From: an uncultured Fretibacterium sp.
Lineage (GTDB): Bacteria > Synergistota > Synergistia > Synergistales > Aminobacteriaceae
Direction: 5' to 3'
Assembly (NCBI GenBank): GCA_946183145.1
Contig: CAMGZM010000011.1
Coordinates: 26,043 to 90,042 of the forward strand
DNA length: 64,000 nt
The position numbers and the translations under genes are program-made. The notes below the pieces were generated by a model, which did not search any database, was not told the origin of the DNA, and saw nothing but the letters and a program-made list of their open reading frames with translations. Shown here in pieces: positions 1 to 8,815 of this stretch (the stretch's first letter is position 1; each line of letters starts with the position of its first letter).

Positions 1-593
1 AGTACGGCTATGACGTTCTGAAAAAAATATTTTACGTTGAGCCGTCAAAATCGCTTCTTCAGGCAATGAGGGACAATGAAATTTTTGACAGTTTCCCATT
101 CCGCGAAGAAGGGAATCTCATCGACACGGGAATAAACTTCATCACAAAATTTTTCGCAGACAAGAAAGACAATGACGACGAAATGACATCGGAAGTCCGC
201 TGGGATTTCACGCAGTTATTCGTAGGGCCTTACGCGCTTCCTGCTCCGCCGTGGGAGTCGGTTTACAGGAGCAACGAGCATTTGCTTTATCAGGATACAG
301 CGTTCGAGGTTCGCAAGGAGTATCTCAAATATAACTTTATCCCGAAAAATTATCCTCATGAGGCAGACGATCATATAGGGTTCGAGCTTGATTTTATGTT
401 GCGGCTTGCGGGGAATGAAGACGCACTGAAAGACAGCAGGAAGTTTCTTGACGTTCATTTGTCGCAATGGGTCTCGGAATTTTCGCGGGACATACAGAAA
501 TACGCGCTCACAGAATTTTACAGGGGAGCGGGAATTATTCTCAAAGGCTTTGTGCTTGAGGATATGAATCTTCTCGGTGAAATTCTTGGCTGA
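1..593 (+). CDS. TorD/DmsD-family molybdoenzyme chaperone, 5' end outside window
   Basis: The reading frame is open from base 3 to a TGA at 591-593, so the ATG at 66 is internal and the gene begins before the window. About 197 residues are visible, close to the usual 200-odd of TorD-like chaperones. The visible part has the acidic, helix-rich, Tyr/Phe-rich composition of the family, with a central stretch FVGPYALPAPPWESVY followed by HEADDHIGFELDFMLRLA. The latter matches the conserved acidic E/D..DH..EL motif of TorD proteins. Such proteins bind the twin-arginine signal of a DMSO-reductase-type enzyme and hold it until cofactor is inserted. The catalytic subunit with a twin-arginine signal starts 31 bases downstream, which supports this role. 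Substrate specificity cannot be told. Confidence 0.8.
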   Translation, partial: YGYDVLKKIFYVEPSKSLLQAMRDNEIFDSFPFREEGNLIDTGINFITKFFADKKDNDDEMTSEVRWDFTQLFVGPYALPAPPWESVYRSNEHLLYQDTAFEVRKEYLKYNFIPKNYPHEADDHIGFELDFMLRLAGNEDALKDSRKFLDVHLSQWVSEFSRDIQKYALTEFYRGAGIILKGFVLEDMNLLGEILG

Positions 594-623
594 CATACAA
601 AAATTTTCACGAAAGGAGTCATT

Positions 624-3209
624 TTGCATATGGGATTAATTGACACGATCTCAAAATTCAAGCTGGGACGGCGTGCATTCCTCAAATGGAGCGCGGCTGT
701 TTCGGCTCTTACTGCTTTAACGGGCTATGAGAACGAACTCAAGAAGATAACGCCCGCTGAGGCACAAGAAATTTCACAGGAGAAAGGCGAATGGAAAAAT
801 GCACCGTGCTGGCATAACTGCGGAGGACGCTGCCACATCAAAGCACTCGTTAGCGGGGGAAAAATCGTACGTCTTAAGACCGATGACACTCACCCGGACT
901 CAATCGATTACCCGCAGTTGAGAGCGTGCGCGAGAGGACACGCACAGCGTCAGCAAGTTGCCGGGCCTGACAGGCTGAAGTACCCGATGAAGCGGACTCA
1001 CTGGACACACGGAGGCGGCGACAAATCATTACGCGGTAAAGACACATGGGAGAGAATCTCATGGGACGAAGCGTTAGACATTGTTGCGTCAGAAATTCGC
1101 GAGTCAAAAGAGAAGTACGGCCCTAAGTCAATATTCTTGATGGATGAGAACTTCAACAATCAGGGCGGCGAAATCTTCAGAGTATTGGGACTTTACGGCG
1201 GTTACATGTCGAAATACGGCAGCCGTTCTCGCGGTGCATGGCGGCAGGCAATGAGGCCGATTTTCGGTTACGACAGAAAATTTCACAACCAGAACGACAG
1301 ACTCGACCTTGTGAAAGCAAAGCTGATACTGTTATGGGGAAGTAATCCGGCGTGGAACAGTTACCCGTCAGCAATGAACAACTTGATTCGCGCAAAGGAA
1401 GCCGGAGCAAAAATTATCGCGATAGATCCCATGTACACAACAACAGCTTCAGTTATCGCCGATGAGTATATCCCGATAAGACCCGCGACCGATACACCGT
1501 TAATTCTGGCAATGGCCTACGTTATGCTGAAAGAAGACAGCCCCGAAAAGCCTATGATTGATTGGGACTTCCTCAACCGCTGCACAGTAGGATTTGACTC
1601 TGAGCATATGCCGGAAGGAGCAGATCCAAAGCTCAACTTCAAAGATTACGTTTTGGGGAATCTTGACGGACTGCCTAAGACTCCCGAATGGGCATCGAAA
1701 ATTTGCGGGACTCCTGTCGATACGATTTACCGTCTTGCGCGTGAAGTCGGACTCACAAAGCCCGTAACAGCTCTTTTTGCTTGGAACTCTGCGCGCGCTG
1801 ACAAAGCGACTCACGTCTGCCTCGCACAAACTACACTTGCAGCCATGACAGGCAATGTCGGAATCGCGGGCGGTGCATTCTCGTGCAGTTGTCAGGAACG
1901 TTCAACGGAAGGCGGCCCTGCTCTTGTGGCTCCCGGCTCAACAGGCGTTAAGGCAGTCAAGAATCCCATTCCCAACAGTGAGAGAATGTGCGCTAATGAA
2001 CATTGGCGGGCAATACTCACAGGCAAATATACGGCGGGACAAGGCGACAAGAAAGATTTAGACGTTCACGTGATATATCATGCTCACAGTAACATTGTCT
2101 CGCAGACAGCCAACACAATGGAAAGCATCGAGGCTCACAAAAAAGTTGACTTCATTGTTACTCATCAATTTCTGCTCAACAGCAACGCAATGTTTTCCGA
2201 TGTCGTACTCCCAATCACAACCCCTTGGGAACGTAATGGAATGGTATTAGGCGGAGCGCGTGAGGTCATAATATGGACGCAGAAAGTTATTGACCCGTTA
2301 TTTGAGGCAAAAGATGACGGCTGGATAGCGTTGGAGCTGGGCAAAAGATTAGGGCTTGACCCGAAAGAAGTCGAACCCGTTTCACTTAAACAGCAGAACT
2401 TCAACATGTTAGCGGGGGCAAAAGTCGCAAAGCCGGATAATTCCGGGATGGAGACTCTTCTGACGATTACCGCCGATGACATTAAAGCGATGGGCGTTGA
2501 AGGAGAACCGCAGCAGGGACGAATCACACTCAGCGAATTACGCGAGTCAGGAAGCTATCAAGTACCCAGAAAAATGGATGATGCTTTCTACTACATCAAC
2601 AACAAATCATTCCGCAATGACCCGGAGAAAAATCCTCTCAAGACCCGCGACGGAAAAATTCAGATCTATTGCGGTGAACTGGCCGAAATGGTAACAAAAG
2701 CAGGCTGGAACGAGGGACACCCGATAGCAATCTATGAGCCGTCAACAGAAGGCTACGAGGCTACATTCTCGGACTTTGAGAAAGGCATAAAGGGGAAATA
2801 CCCGCTTCAGGTTTGCAGTGTCCACGTCCCAAGAGGCGCGCACGGTAATGTGAGTAATTCTTTGTGGCTTCGTGAGGCTTTCCCGATTCCGTTGCTGATG
2901 AATCCTGTTGACGCAAATTCACGCGGACTCAAGGAAGATGATACCGTAAAAATCTTCAACGATCACGGGACTGTAGTACGCAGGCTTCACATCACAGAAA
3001 GAGTCATGCCCGGAGTCGTAATGCTCGGCGAGGGTTCATGGGTACAGCTCAATGAAGACGGCTATGACATCGGAGGATGCCCTAACGTTTTGACAGGCAC
3101 ATTCCCTTCAGGGCCGGACATTGAGTCGTTCGTGAGCATTGCAGAAGTTGCGAAATATGACAAGCCGTCACTGCCCGATGCTTTGTGGCCTCAGAGAATA
3201 ATATTCTAA
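624..3209 (+). CDS. DmsA-like molybdopterin oxidoreductase catalytic subunit, Tat-exported
   Basis: This is an 861-residue member of the DMSO reductase family. The N-terminus carries a twin-arginine signal (GRRAFLKWSAAVSALTAL). A [4Fe-4S] site follows, with Cys in CWHNCGGRC and a later Cys in ACARG, and then RLKYPMKR, typical of DmsA/YnfE-type enzymes. The candidate Mo-ligand serine lies in YGSRSRGAW, placed by hand alignment with the DmsA motif. The C-terminal region is a molybdopterin dinucleotide-binding domain. The substrate is probably an S- or N-oxide or a sulfur compound, but the sequence does not decide which. The track start is a TTG at 624, five bases after GGAG; an ATG at 630 (spacing 11) is an equally possible start. 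It lies between the chaperone and the DmsB-like subunit, in one operon. Confidence 0.9.
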   Translation: MHMGLIDTISKFKLGRRAFLKWSAAVSALTALTGYENELKKITPAEAQEISQEKGEWKNAPCWHNCGGRCHIKALVSGGKIVRLKTDDTHPDSIDYPQLRACARGHAQRQQVAGPDRLKYPMKRTHWTHGGGDKSLRGKDTWERISWDEALDIVASEIRESKEKYGPKSIFLMDENFNNQGGEIFRVLGLYGGYMSKYGSRSRGAWRQAMRPIFGYDRKFHNQNDRLDLVKAKLILLWGSNPAWNSYPSAMNNLIRAKEAGAKIIAIDPMYTTTASVIADEYIPIRPATDTPLILAMAYVMLKEDSPEKPMIDWDFLNRCTVGFDSEHMPEGADPKLNFKDYVLGNLDGLPKTPEWASKICGTPVDTIYRLAREVGLTKPVTALFAWNSARADKATHVCLAQTTLAAMTGNVGIAGGAFSCSCQERSTEGGPALVAPGSTGVKAVKNPIPNSERMCANEHWRAILTGKYTAGQGDKKDLDVHVIYHAHSNIVSQTANTMESIEAHKKVDFIVTHQFLLNSNAMFSDVVLPITTPWERNGMVLGGAREVIIWTQKVIDPLFEAKDDGWIALELGKRLGLDPKEVEPVSLKQQNFNMLAGAKVAKPDNSGMETLLTITADDIKAMGVEGEPQQGRITLSELRESGSYQVPRKMDDAFYYINNKSFRNDPEKNPLKTRDGKIQIYCGELAEMVTKAGWNEGHPIAIYEPSTEGYEATFSDFEKGIKGKYPLQVCSVHVPRGAHGNVSNSLWLREAFPIPLLMNPVDANSRGLKEDDTVKIFNDHGTVVRRLHITERVMPGVVMLGEGSWVQLNEDGYDIGGCPNVLTGTFPSGPDIESFVSIAEVAKYDKPSLPDALWPQRIIF

Positions 3210-3230
3210 CGTGAGAGGGGGAATAAAACT

Positions 3231-3782
3231 ATGAGCCAGAAAGGTTTTCGCCACGATATGAACAAGTGTCTAGAATGCCGTGCGTGTGTTGTCTCATGCA
3301 AGGACAAAAATGATTTGCCCGTTGGTGTGAACTTCAACGCGATTGAGGAGAGGGAGCGCAGGAAATTCCCGGATGTTTACGTTTGGTTCACGCTGAAAAT
3401 GTGCCGGCACTGCTCGAAGCCTGCGTGTGTTGCGGCATGTCCCACAAGTGCGATGACGAAAGACGACGACACCGGAATGGTATACGTGAAGGAAGATGTC
3501 TGCATAGGATGCGGAGCTTGCGTTAAGTCCTGCCCTTACGGAGCTGTTCAGATTCGCGAGGACACAAAGAAGGCCGCAAAGTGCAACGGCTGTATTGACA
3601 TGCTGAAACGCGGTGAGCTTCCTGTGTGTGTCGCTTCATGCACAAGCAGATGTTTGACTCTCGCTGATGTTGACGAATTACGAAAAGAGTCGGGACTCGT
3701 CCGGGCGGTCAATGATGACGTTTCACCCGAAAAGACAGAGCCGAATCTCTACTACAAGCCCAAAAAGGGAATGAGAGCATAA
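3231..3782 (+). CDS. DmsB-like four-cluster Fe-S electron-transfer subunit
   Basis: This 183-residue ferredoxin has four cysteine groups: CLECRACVVSC, CRHCSKPACVAAC, CIGCGACVKSC and CNGC with a distant CVASCTSRC. That is the arrangement of DmsB/NrfC/PhsB-type subunits carrying four [4Fe-4S] clusters. It should pass electrons to the catalytic subunit encoded 21 bases upstream. There is no signal peptide, as expected for a subunit exported as a complex with its Tat-bearing partner. The start ATG follows a GAGAGGGGG ribosome site. The next gene starts directly after its stop codon, so the two are probably translationally coupled. Confidence 0.9.
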   Translation: MSQKGFRHDMNKCLECRACVVSCKDKNDLPVGVNFNAIEERERRKFPDVYVWFTLKMCRHCSKPACVAACPTSAMTKDDDTGMVYVKEDVCIGCGACVKSCPYGAVQIREDTKKAAKCNGCIDMLKRGELPVCVASCTSRCLTLADVDELRKESGLVRAVNDDVSPEKTEPNLYYKPKKGMRA

Positions 3783-4775
3783 ATGTTGCTCGGCGGATTA
3801 TCGCAGATACTTTTCCCGGACAATTTACCGTTCCTGAATGAGTCAATGTGCCTTAACCGCCGGAATCGTTTTGAGCCTTGCGGACTTTGCGGGAGTATTT
3901 GCGTTTTTGACGCTCTCAAAATTTCTGCGGGGCTTCCGTTTGTTGACGGGAAAAAATGCACGGCCTGCGGGTTATGCGCGTCTGTTTGTCCGTCTGAAGC
4001 ATTAAGACTGAGAGACTACAAAATTTTCAGAGACTTAACAGCGAATGACACCGTGAAATGTTTGAAGGCTGGCGGAAATTTCTGCGTTAAATCTCTGAGT
4101 CCCGCTTTAATTTCGGCAATAGTAATCGTGAACCGGGGAATCAATTTCGTGATGCCCTGCAAAAATTGCGAACTGTCAGAAAAAGTTTCAGAGAAAAATT
4201 TTGAGACTGCCTTCACGTTTCTCGACTCTCTGAATGTGAGTCATGATGTGAAAATTATACGTGATGAAAATTTTGAGGGAGAATATTCGCGGCGTGATAT
4301 GCTTGCGATTATTTTTGCGAGGGGAAAAAGCAAGGGCAATAATATTCTTGAGGACGTAATTTTTCATAACAAGAATAATATCTTTCTTGCGCGTGAATTT
4401 CTTTCTGACAGACTCAAAGACTCACATGCTGAAATTTCGCCGGGAGTGTTCTATGATTTCTCCGTGTCTGAATCCTGCGATTCGTGCGGAATGTGCGGGG
4501 CGTTATGCCCTTCGGGAGCGTGGAGTCACAAAAAGTCAGAGGTAAAAGCGGAATTAACGTTCAATGCCGTATCATGTTCGGGCTGTATGCTGTGCGTGAG
4601 AAAATGCCCCGTGAAAGCGATAACGTTGCGCGAAAAATTTTCATGGCCGATAGAGTCAACAGTCAAAGCAGAATTTCAGAGAGTCCGCTGCCGTCATTGC
4701 GGGAAATGGTTTACAGTGAATGAGCCTGAGCAGGAATTATGCGCTTCATGCTCAGGGAAAAAATTACAGGGGTGA
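3783..4775 (+). CDS. Multi-cluster ferredoxin-like protein with C-terminal zinc-ribbon-like module
   Basis: This 330-residue protein starts immediately after the stop of the DmsB-like gene. It has two widely spaced ferredoxin regions. The N-terminal one (about residues 37-80) shows CGLCGSIC and CTACGLCASVCP. The C-terminal one (about residues 232-282) shows CDSCGMCGALCP and CSGCMLCVRKCP. A further CRHCGKW...CASC pair at the end looks like a zinc ribbon or rubredoxin-like knuckle. The middle region has a CLKAGGNFC and a CKNC of unknown role. No membrane segment is visible. It sits where DmsC or an equivalent quinol-oxidising anchor would normally be, so it may supply electrons or help assembly. 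I do not recognise a named family, and the role is inference. Confidence 0.7.
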   Translation: MLLGGLSQILFPDNLPFLNESMCLNRRNRFEPCGLCGSICVFDALKISAGLPFVDGKKCTACGLCASVCPSEALRLRDYKIFRDLTANDTVKCLKAGGNFCVKSLSPALISAIVIVNRGINFVMPCKNCELSEKVSEKNFETAFTFLDSLNVSHDVKIIRDENFEGEYSRRDMLAIIFARGKSKGNNILEDVIFHNKNNIFLAREFLSDRLKDSHAEISPGVFYDFSVSESCDSCGMCGALCPSGAWSHKKSEVKAELTFNAVSCSGCMLCVRKCPVKAITLREKFSWPIESTVKAEFQRVRCRHCGKWFTVNEPEQELCASCSGKKLQG

Positions 4776-4781
4776 TGTGAA

Positions 4782-4976
4782 ATGTTCGGGCTTGGAATGT
4801 CTGAATTAATCGTAATAATGATAATCGCGCTGATAATTTTCGGGCCTAACAAGCTGCCAGAAATCGGAAAAGCATTCGGAAAAGCAATCGCAGAATTTCG
4901 CGGATATGCCCGGGATCCTTCAAGCAATACCGAGAAAACAGACTCGCAGGAAAAATCCGACAAAGCGCAGGCGTAA
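4782..4976 (+). CDS. tatA: Twin-arginine translocase subunit TatA
   Basis: This is a 64-residue TatA/E-type protein. It has one N-terminal membrane helix ([15 protein letters not shown]), the hinge [17 protein letters not shown], and a charged, glutamine- and lysine-rich tail, the classic TatA layout. It starts 6 bases after the ferredoxin gene and ends 3 bases before tatC. Its place inside the molybdoenzyme operon suggests that this Tat system is produced together with the twin-arginine enzyme it exports. No tatB is present; single-TatA systems that combine the TatA and TatB roles are known. Confidence 0.92.
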   Translation: MFGLGMSELIVIMIIALIIFGPNKLPEIGKAFGKAIAEFRGYARDPSSNTEKTDSQEKSDKAQA

Positions 4977-4979
4977 ACG

Positions 4980-5708
4980 ATGAGAAAGAATCCTGAAGGA
5001 GGCATGATGACAATCACGGGTCATTTGTCCGAACTCCGAACGAGAATCATACGGAGCGTTCTTGCTTTGTGCGTTGCGTTTGGAGTCTGCTACTTCTTTC
5101 AGGAGGATATATTCTCGCTGTTGCTTATTCACGCTGAGGGATTGCAGTTAATCACGGTGAGTCCTGCTGAGTTGTTCATGGAAGGATTGAAGACGGCGTT
5201 TTTTGCGGGGTTATTCACGTCATCGCCTGTGATACTGTACCAGATGTGCGCGTTCTTGTGGCCGGGACTGAGGGACAACGAGCGGAGATATTTGTTCATG
5301 GGACTCATAATCGGAGCAGGGTTATTCATTCTTGGGACTCTTTTCGCATATTTCGCGGTGATTCCGGGGGCGTTGAGATTCTTGACGGGATTGAACATCA
5401 GCGGAGTAAAGCCTATGTTCACGCTGAATAATTATATGTCGTTCGTGTGGACGTTCATTGTATTGTTCGGTCTTGCGTTTCAAGTTCCTGTGCTTTTGTC
5501 GTTATTGTCGTTAATCGGACTCGTTCGTCCTGAGTCGCTGAGGTCAAAGCGCAAGTTCTGCGTGCTGATAATCTTTATCGTTTCTGCAATTCTGACTCCT
5601 CCTGATGTCGTCTCACAAATATTAATGGCGGTGCCTCTTCTTGTGCTTTATGAGATCGGCATAATCGGCGCGGAGATTGCGTTGCGTTATCGGCGGAAAA
5701 ATGACTAA
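4980..5708 (+). CDS. tatC: Twin-arginine translocase subunit TatC
   Basis: This 242-residue polytopic membrane protein begins with the cytoplasmic motif HLSELRTRI and has about six membrane segments, including GLRDNERRYLFMGLIIGAG. This is typical of TatC, the receptor for twin-arginine signals. The start is uncertain. ATG 4980 follows tatA by 3 bases, while ATGs at 5004 and 5007 lie directly after GAAGGAGG. Any of the three keeps the conserved N-terminal motif. The 3' end overlaps the preferred start of mobA by 8 bases, which suggests coupled translation. Confidence 0.92.
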   Translation: MRKNPEGGMMTITGHLSELRTRIIRSVLALCVAFGVCYFFQEDIFSLLLIHAEGLQLITVSPAELFMEGLKTAFFAGLFTSSPVILYQMCAFLWPGLRDNERRYLFMGLIIGAGLFILGTLFAYFAVIPGALRFLTGLNISGVKPMFTLNNYMSFVWTFIVLFGLAFQVPVLLSLLSLIGLVRPESLRSKRKFCVLIIFIVSAILTPPDVVSQILMAVPLLVLYEIGIIGAEIALRYRRKND

Positions 5709-6273
5709 GCGCGAATCAACAGCCGTAATTTTATGCGGGGGACTCTCGTCGAGAATGAGAACTCCCAAGCACAAATTATTTCTTGACCGCATAATCTCTC
5801 AGCTTGAAGGATTCGGAGTCATCGCGTTATCGGTGAGAGATGAGACTCAAATCAGCGGGTACGATTTGCTGACATGGCCGGATATTGTGAAAGGTTGCGG
5901 GCCTCTCGGAGGAATCTATACGGCTCTGATGATGTCTGAGACTCAATACGTTTTCACGACTCCTTGTGATGTTCCTGATATTGATTCGGGATTCGTTGAC
6001 GGTCTTTTCTCACAGCTGCGTGAAAATGATTCGTGCGTTGTGCCTGTGATTGATGGGAATATTCAGCCGCTGACGGGAATATACAGCGTGTCATGCGCGG
6101 GAATGATTGAGGAGTCATTGAGGGCGGGAAATCTCAGCGTGAAAAAATTTCTGAGTCGTATTGACGCTCATTATGTTGACATTAACGAAAGGGGGCGGGA
6201 GTTTTTACGGAACATTAACACGCCGGAAGATTATAGATTCTGGCTCAACGATAATCCGAGTCCTTTAGCCTAA
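5701..6273 (+). CDS. mobA: Molybdenum cofactor guanylyltransferase MobA
   Basis: The start chosen is ATG 5701, overlapping the tatC stop, rather than the upstream start at 5677, which lies deep in tatC and adds only an unconserved tail. The 190-residue product begins with a nucleotidyltransferase signature, VILCGGLSSRM, followed by a conserved lysine (PKHKLFLD), and has TTPCDVP as the metal-binding DxP-type motif. MobA attaches GMP to molybdopterin to make the bis-MGD cofactor used by DMSO-reductase-family enzymes. This fits the catalytic subunit encoded upstream. The length is close to that of other MobA proteins. Confidence 0.85.
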   Translation: MTKRESTAVILCGGLSSRMRTPKHKLFLDRIISQLEGFGVIALSVRDETQISGYDLLTWPDIVKGCGPLGGIYTALMMSETQYVFTTPCDVPDIDSGFVDGLFSQLRENDSCVVPVIDGNIQPLTGIYSVSCAGMIEESLRAGNLSVKKFLSRIDAHYVDINERGREFLRNINTPEDYRFWLNDNPSPLA

Positions 6274-6356
6274 GGATAATTCTATGGCTTTAGGGCCGAC
6301 GGTCATTAACGGCCTCAGAGTATAACGGGAAACGGTTATGCTTTCCATTAAGAGAA
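6269..6356 (+). promoter_or_regulatory. Structured leader before modA, candidate Moco-type riboswitch
   Basis: This leader lies between mobA and modA and folds by eye into several helices. ATGG (6283-6286) can pair with CCAT (6344-6347) as a closing stem. GGCCG (6294-6298) pairs with CGGCC (6310-6314). ATAAC (6322-6326) pairs with GTTAT (6335-6339) around a loop containing GGGAAACG. An alternative 7-bp stem, CCTAAGG (6269-6275) with CTTTAGG (6288-6294), could compete with the first two. Mutually exclusive folds ahead of a molybdate-transport and cofactor operon are what a Moco-sensing riboswitch would show. I could not match it to the Rfam consensus from memory. Confidence 0.4.
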
Positions 6357-6368
6357 GGAGAAAATATC

Positions 6369-7130
6369 ATGAAAAAATTTGCGTCATTAATCGCGGCTTT
6401 ATTGTTGCTTACGTCTTCACAGGCGGCATTTTCCGAATCACTCACAATTTTTGCGGCGGCCTCGCTTCAGTCAGCAATAGAAAGAATCACAACGCTGTAC
6501 ACGACTCACAATCCTGATACACAAATCACATGCAACTTTGACTCATCCGGCACTCTCAAGACTCAAATTGAGGAGGGGGCAGAGTGCGACATATTCATTT
6601 CAGCGGCGCAAAAGCAAATGAACGCGCTGGAAAGTGAGAGACTCATAGATCCGTCAGCAAGAGTGAATCTTCTTGAGAACAAAATCGTATTGGCCGCAAC
6701 AGAAATCAATCCGGCAAAAATAGAATCATTCGCTGACTTAGGCACGGACAAATTGACTCTAATCGCACTGGGAAATTCTGACGTTCCCGCAGGAATGTAC
6801 GCGCAGGAAATTTTGACGGCTATGGGACTGTGGGACAAACTGAATCACGCGGGGAAAATCTCTTTTGCGGGGAATGTTACAGAAGTCGCAATGCAGATTC
6901 GTGAAGGTGCTGCGGACTGCGGAATAATTTACACGACAGACGCAATGACTCACGGCCTGAAAGTTATTGCCTTCCCTCCTGCAATGACGCTAAAGACTCC
7001 CGTGATTTATCCCGCCGCTGTAATTTCACGGTCATCACACAAAGATGAGGCCGGAAAATTCCTCAAGTACCTTCAAGATTCGGAAGCCCGGAAAATTTTT
7101 GAGTCATTCGGATTCACACTGGCAAAATAA
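6369..7130 (+). CDS. modA: Molybdate ABC transporter substrate-binding protein ModA
   Basis: This 253-residue exported protein has a Sec signal peptide (FASLIAALLLLTSSQAAFS). The mature start LTIFAAASLQSAIE and the DSSGTLKTQIEEGAECDIFISA segment carry the conserved serines that hold the oxyanion in ModA. It binds molybdate or tungstate outside the inner membrane and delivers it to ModBC. A strong AGAAGGAG ribosome site precedes the ATG. ModB begins 3 bases after its stop. Tungstate specificity (TupA or WtpA type) is less likely because the ModA motifs are clear, but it cannot be excluded. Confidence 0.92.
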   Translation: MKKFASLIAALLLLTSSQAAFSESLTIFAAASLQSAIERITTLYTTHNPDTQITCNFDSSGTLKTQIEEGAECDIFISAAQKQMNALESERLIDPSARVNLLENKIVLAATEINPAKIESFADLGTDKLTLIALGNSDVPAGMYAQEILTAMGLWDKLNHAGKISFAGNVTEVAMQIREGAADCGIIYTTDAMTHGLKVIAFPPAMTLKTPVIYPAAVISRSSHKDEAGKFLKYLQDSEARKIFESFGFTLAK

Positions 7131-7133
7131 ATC

Positions 7134-7790
7134 ATGGACTTTTACCCGCTGTATAACTCGTTACGGGTTGCGCTTGCCTCGTGCATGATTGTGTTCTTCA
7201 CGGGGATAATTGCGGCGTGGCACGTGTCAAAACTTCCGGCCATGATTCGCGGAGTCGTTGATGTGATTCTGACTCTTCCTCTTGTACTTCCTCCGACTGT
7301 TACGGGATATTTCCTGCTGAGACTCTTAGGGCCGAGGCGACTCATTGGCGCGTGGGTTATGGCTCATTTCGGCGTGAGGCTGTCTATGTCGTGGTACTCG
7401 GCTGTATTCGCGTCTGTCGTTGTGTCGTTCCCGTTAATGTACAGGACATCGCGAGGAGCATTCGAGTCAGTCAGCAAAAATATCATTCATTCTGCGAAAA
7501 TTCTCGGACTGTCTGAGGCGTTCACGTTCCGGCGTATCGTTGTCCCATGCTGCAAGAAGGGAATTACGGCGGGTGCTGTTCTGTCGTTCGCGCGCGCGTT
7601 AGGTGAATACGGAGCTACGAGCATGATAGCCGGATATATTCCCGGGAAGACAGCGACAATCTCAACGACTGTATATCATCTCTGGCGAACTGGAAATGAT
7701 GAGCTTGCGCTGAAGTGGGTACTCGTCAACATCGCAATATCATTCGCTGTATTGATTGCTCTGAATGTTATTGAGCGGGGGAAATCATGA
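7134..7790 (+). CDS. modB: Molybdate ABC transporter permease ModB
   Basis: This 218-residue membrane protein has about five to six hydrophobic segments. It carries the permease signature LPLVLPPTVTGYFLL near the N-terminus and the EAA-type loop ARALGEYGATSMIAG that contacts the ATPase. It forms the membrane channel of the molybdate importer with ModA and ModC. The stop overlaps the modC start as ATGA, consistent with translational coupling. Confidence 0.92.
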   Translation: MDFYPLYNSLRVALASCMIVFFTGIIAAWHVSKLPAMIRGVVDVILTLPLVLPPTVTGYFLLRLLGPRRLIGAWVMAHFGVRLSMSWYSAVFASVVVSFPLMYRTSRGAFESVSKNIIHSAKILGLSEAFTFRRIVVPCCKKGITAGAVLSFARALGEYGATSMIAGYIPGKTATISTTVYHLWRTGNDELALKWVLVNIAISFAVLIALNVIERGKS

Positions 7791-8812
7791 GCCTTTGTCT
7801 TGACATACGCAAGAAATTTCCGGGATTCAGTCTTGATGTCTCGCTTGATGTAGGAGATGAGAGTATTGCGATATTGGGCGCGTCAGGTTCGGGAAAAAGT
7901 TTAACGCTCTCATGTATTGCCGGAATCGTTAAGCCTGACGAGGGAAAAATTATCATTGACGGCGTTACTGTTTTTGACAGCGTGAAGGGGGTAAATCTTC
8001 CTCCTCAAAAACGCAAAACGGGCTTGATGTTTCAGGATTATGCGCTGTTCCCAAATATGACAGTCGAGGAAAATATCAGAGTCGCAGGAAGAAACCGCGA
8101 GTCAAAAATTGAGGCTGAAGAATTAATACGGCGTTTCTGTCTTGAGAGTGTGAGAAATTTATTGCCGTCTCAAATTTCAGGAGGACAGAAGCAGCGAACA
8201 GCATTAGCCCGGACTCTCTTGTCCCGTCCCAAAATCTTGATGCTTGATGAGCCGTTCTCAGCGTTGGACAGCCATTTGCGTTTTCAGACTGAGCGCGAAT
8301 TGTCAGAAGTCTTCAGGGAATTTCACGGGACTGTGATTCTTGTCTCGCACAGCATGGAGGAGTCGTACAGGCTCTGCGGAAAAATAGCGGTCATTCACGG
8401 CGGGCATGTCGAAATTTCCGGCGCAATGGATGAAGTTTTCAGCAGTCCCAAAACGAAACACGCCGCAATCCTCACAGGCTGCAAAAATATATCACGTTCG
8501 CAAAAGATTCATGACGGGAAAATTTACGCTTCCGACTGGAACATAGAGCTTCAATGCACGGATTATCACGGCGACTCGGAATATGTCGGCATAAGATCTC
8601 ACAGAATCATTTACGGAGATGGTATTAACTCGTTCACATGCAGAGTCATTAAGGTCATCGAGAATCCTTTTTCATTCACAGTAATGCTGCTCGCAAACGA
8701 AAACGCAGGCTCTATATTTTGGGAAGCGGATAAAACTTTGTGGCGTGAAATTGAGTCTGAGACCGTGAGAATTTCATTTCCGCCCGAAAATTTATTGATG
8801 CTGAAGGAGTGA
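7787..8812 (+). CDS. modC: Molybdate ABC transporter ATP-binding protein ModC
   Basis: This is a 341-residue ABC ATPase with Walker A GASGSGKS, signature ISGGQKQRTALARTL, Walker B ILMLDEPFSAL and a switch histidine in VILVSHSMEE. The final 90 or so residues resemble a TOBE/molybdate-binding regulatory domain, which in known ModC proteins lets bound molybdate inhibit transport. It overlaps modB by four bases and is followed 3 bases later by moeA. No ModE-like regulator is seen nearby. Confidence 0.92.
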   Translation: MSLCLDIRKKFPGFSLDVSLDVGDESIAILGASGSGKSLTLSCIAGIVKPDEGKIIIDGVTVFDSVKGVNLPPQKRKTGLMFQDYALFPNMTVEENIRVAGRNRESKIEAEELIRRFCLESVRNLLPSQISGGQKQRTALARTLLSRPKILMLDEPFSALDSHLRFQTERELSEVFREFHGTVILVSHSMEESYRLCGKIAVIHGGHVEISGAMDEVFSSPKTKHAAILTGCKNISRSQKIHDGKIYASDWNIELQCTDYHGDSEYVGIRSHRIIYGDGINSFTCRVIKVIENPFSFTVMLLANENAGSIFWEADKTLWREIESETVRISFPPENLLMLKE

Positions 8813-8815
8813 TAG

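Noticed and set aside
66-593. TorD-like gene starting at ATG 66
   Set aside because: The frame is open upstream to base 3 with protein-like sequence (YGYDVLKKIFYVEPSKS), so ATG 66 is an internal methionine.
216-629. 137-residue ORF on the - strand opposite the TorD-like gene
   Set aside because: It lies fully antisense to a conserved gene, lacks a family signature and has no ribosome site; it is a shadow.
5677-5700. Upstream start for mobA
   Set aside because: It would extend 24 bases further into tatC without conserved residues; ATG 5701 overlaps the tatC stop in a typical coupled arrangement.
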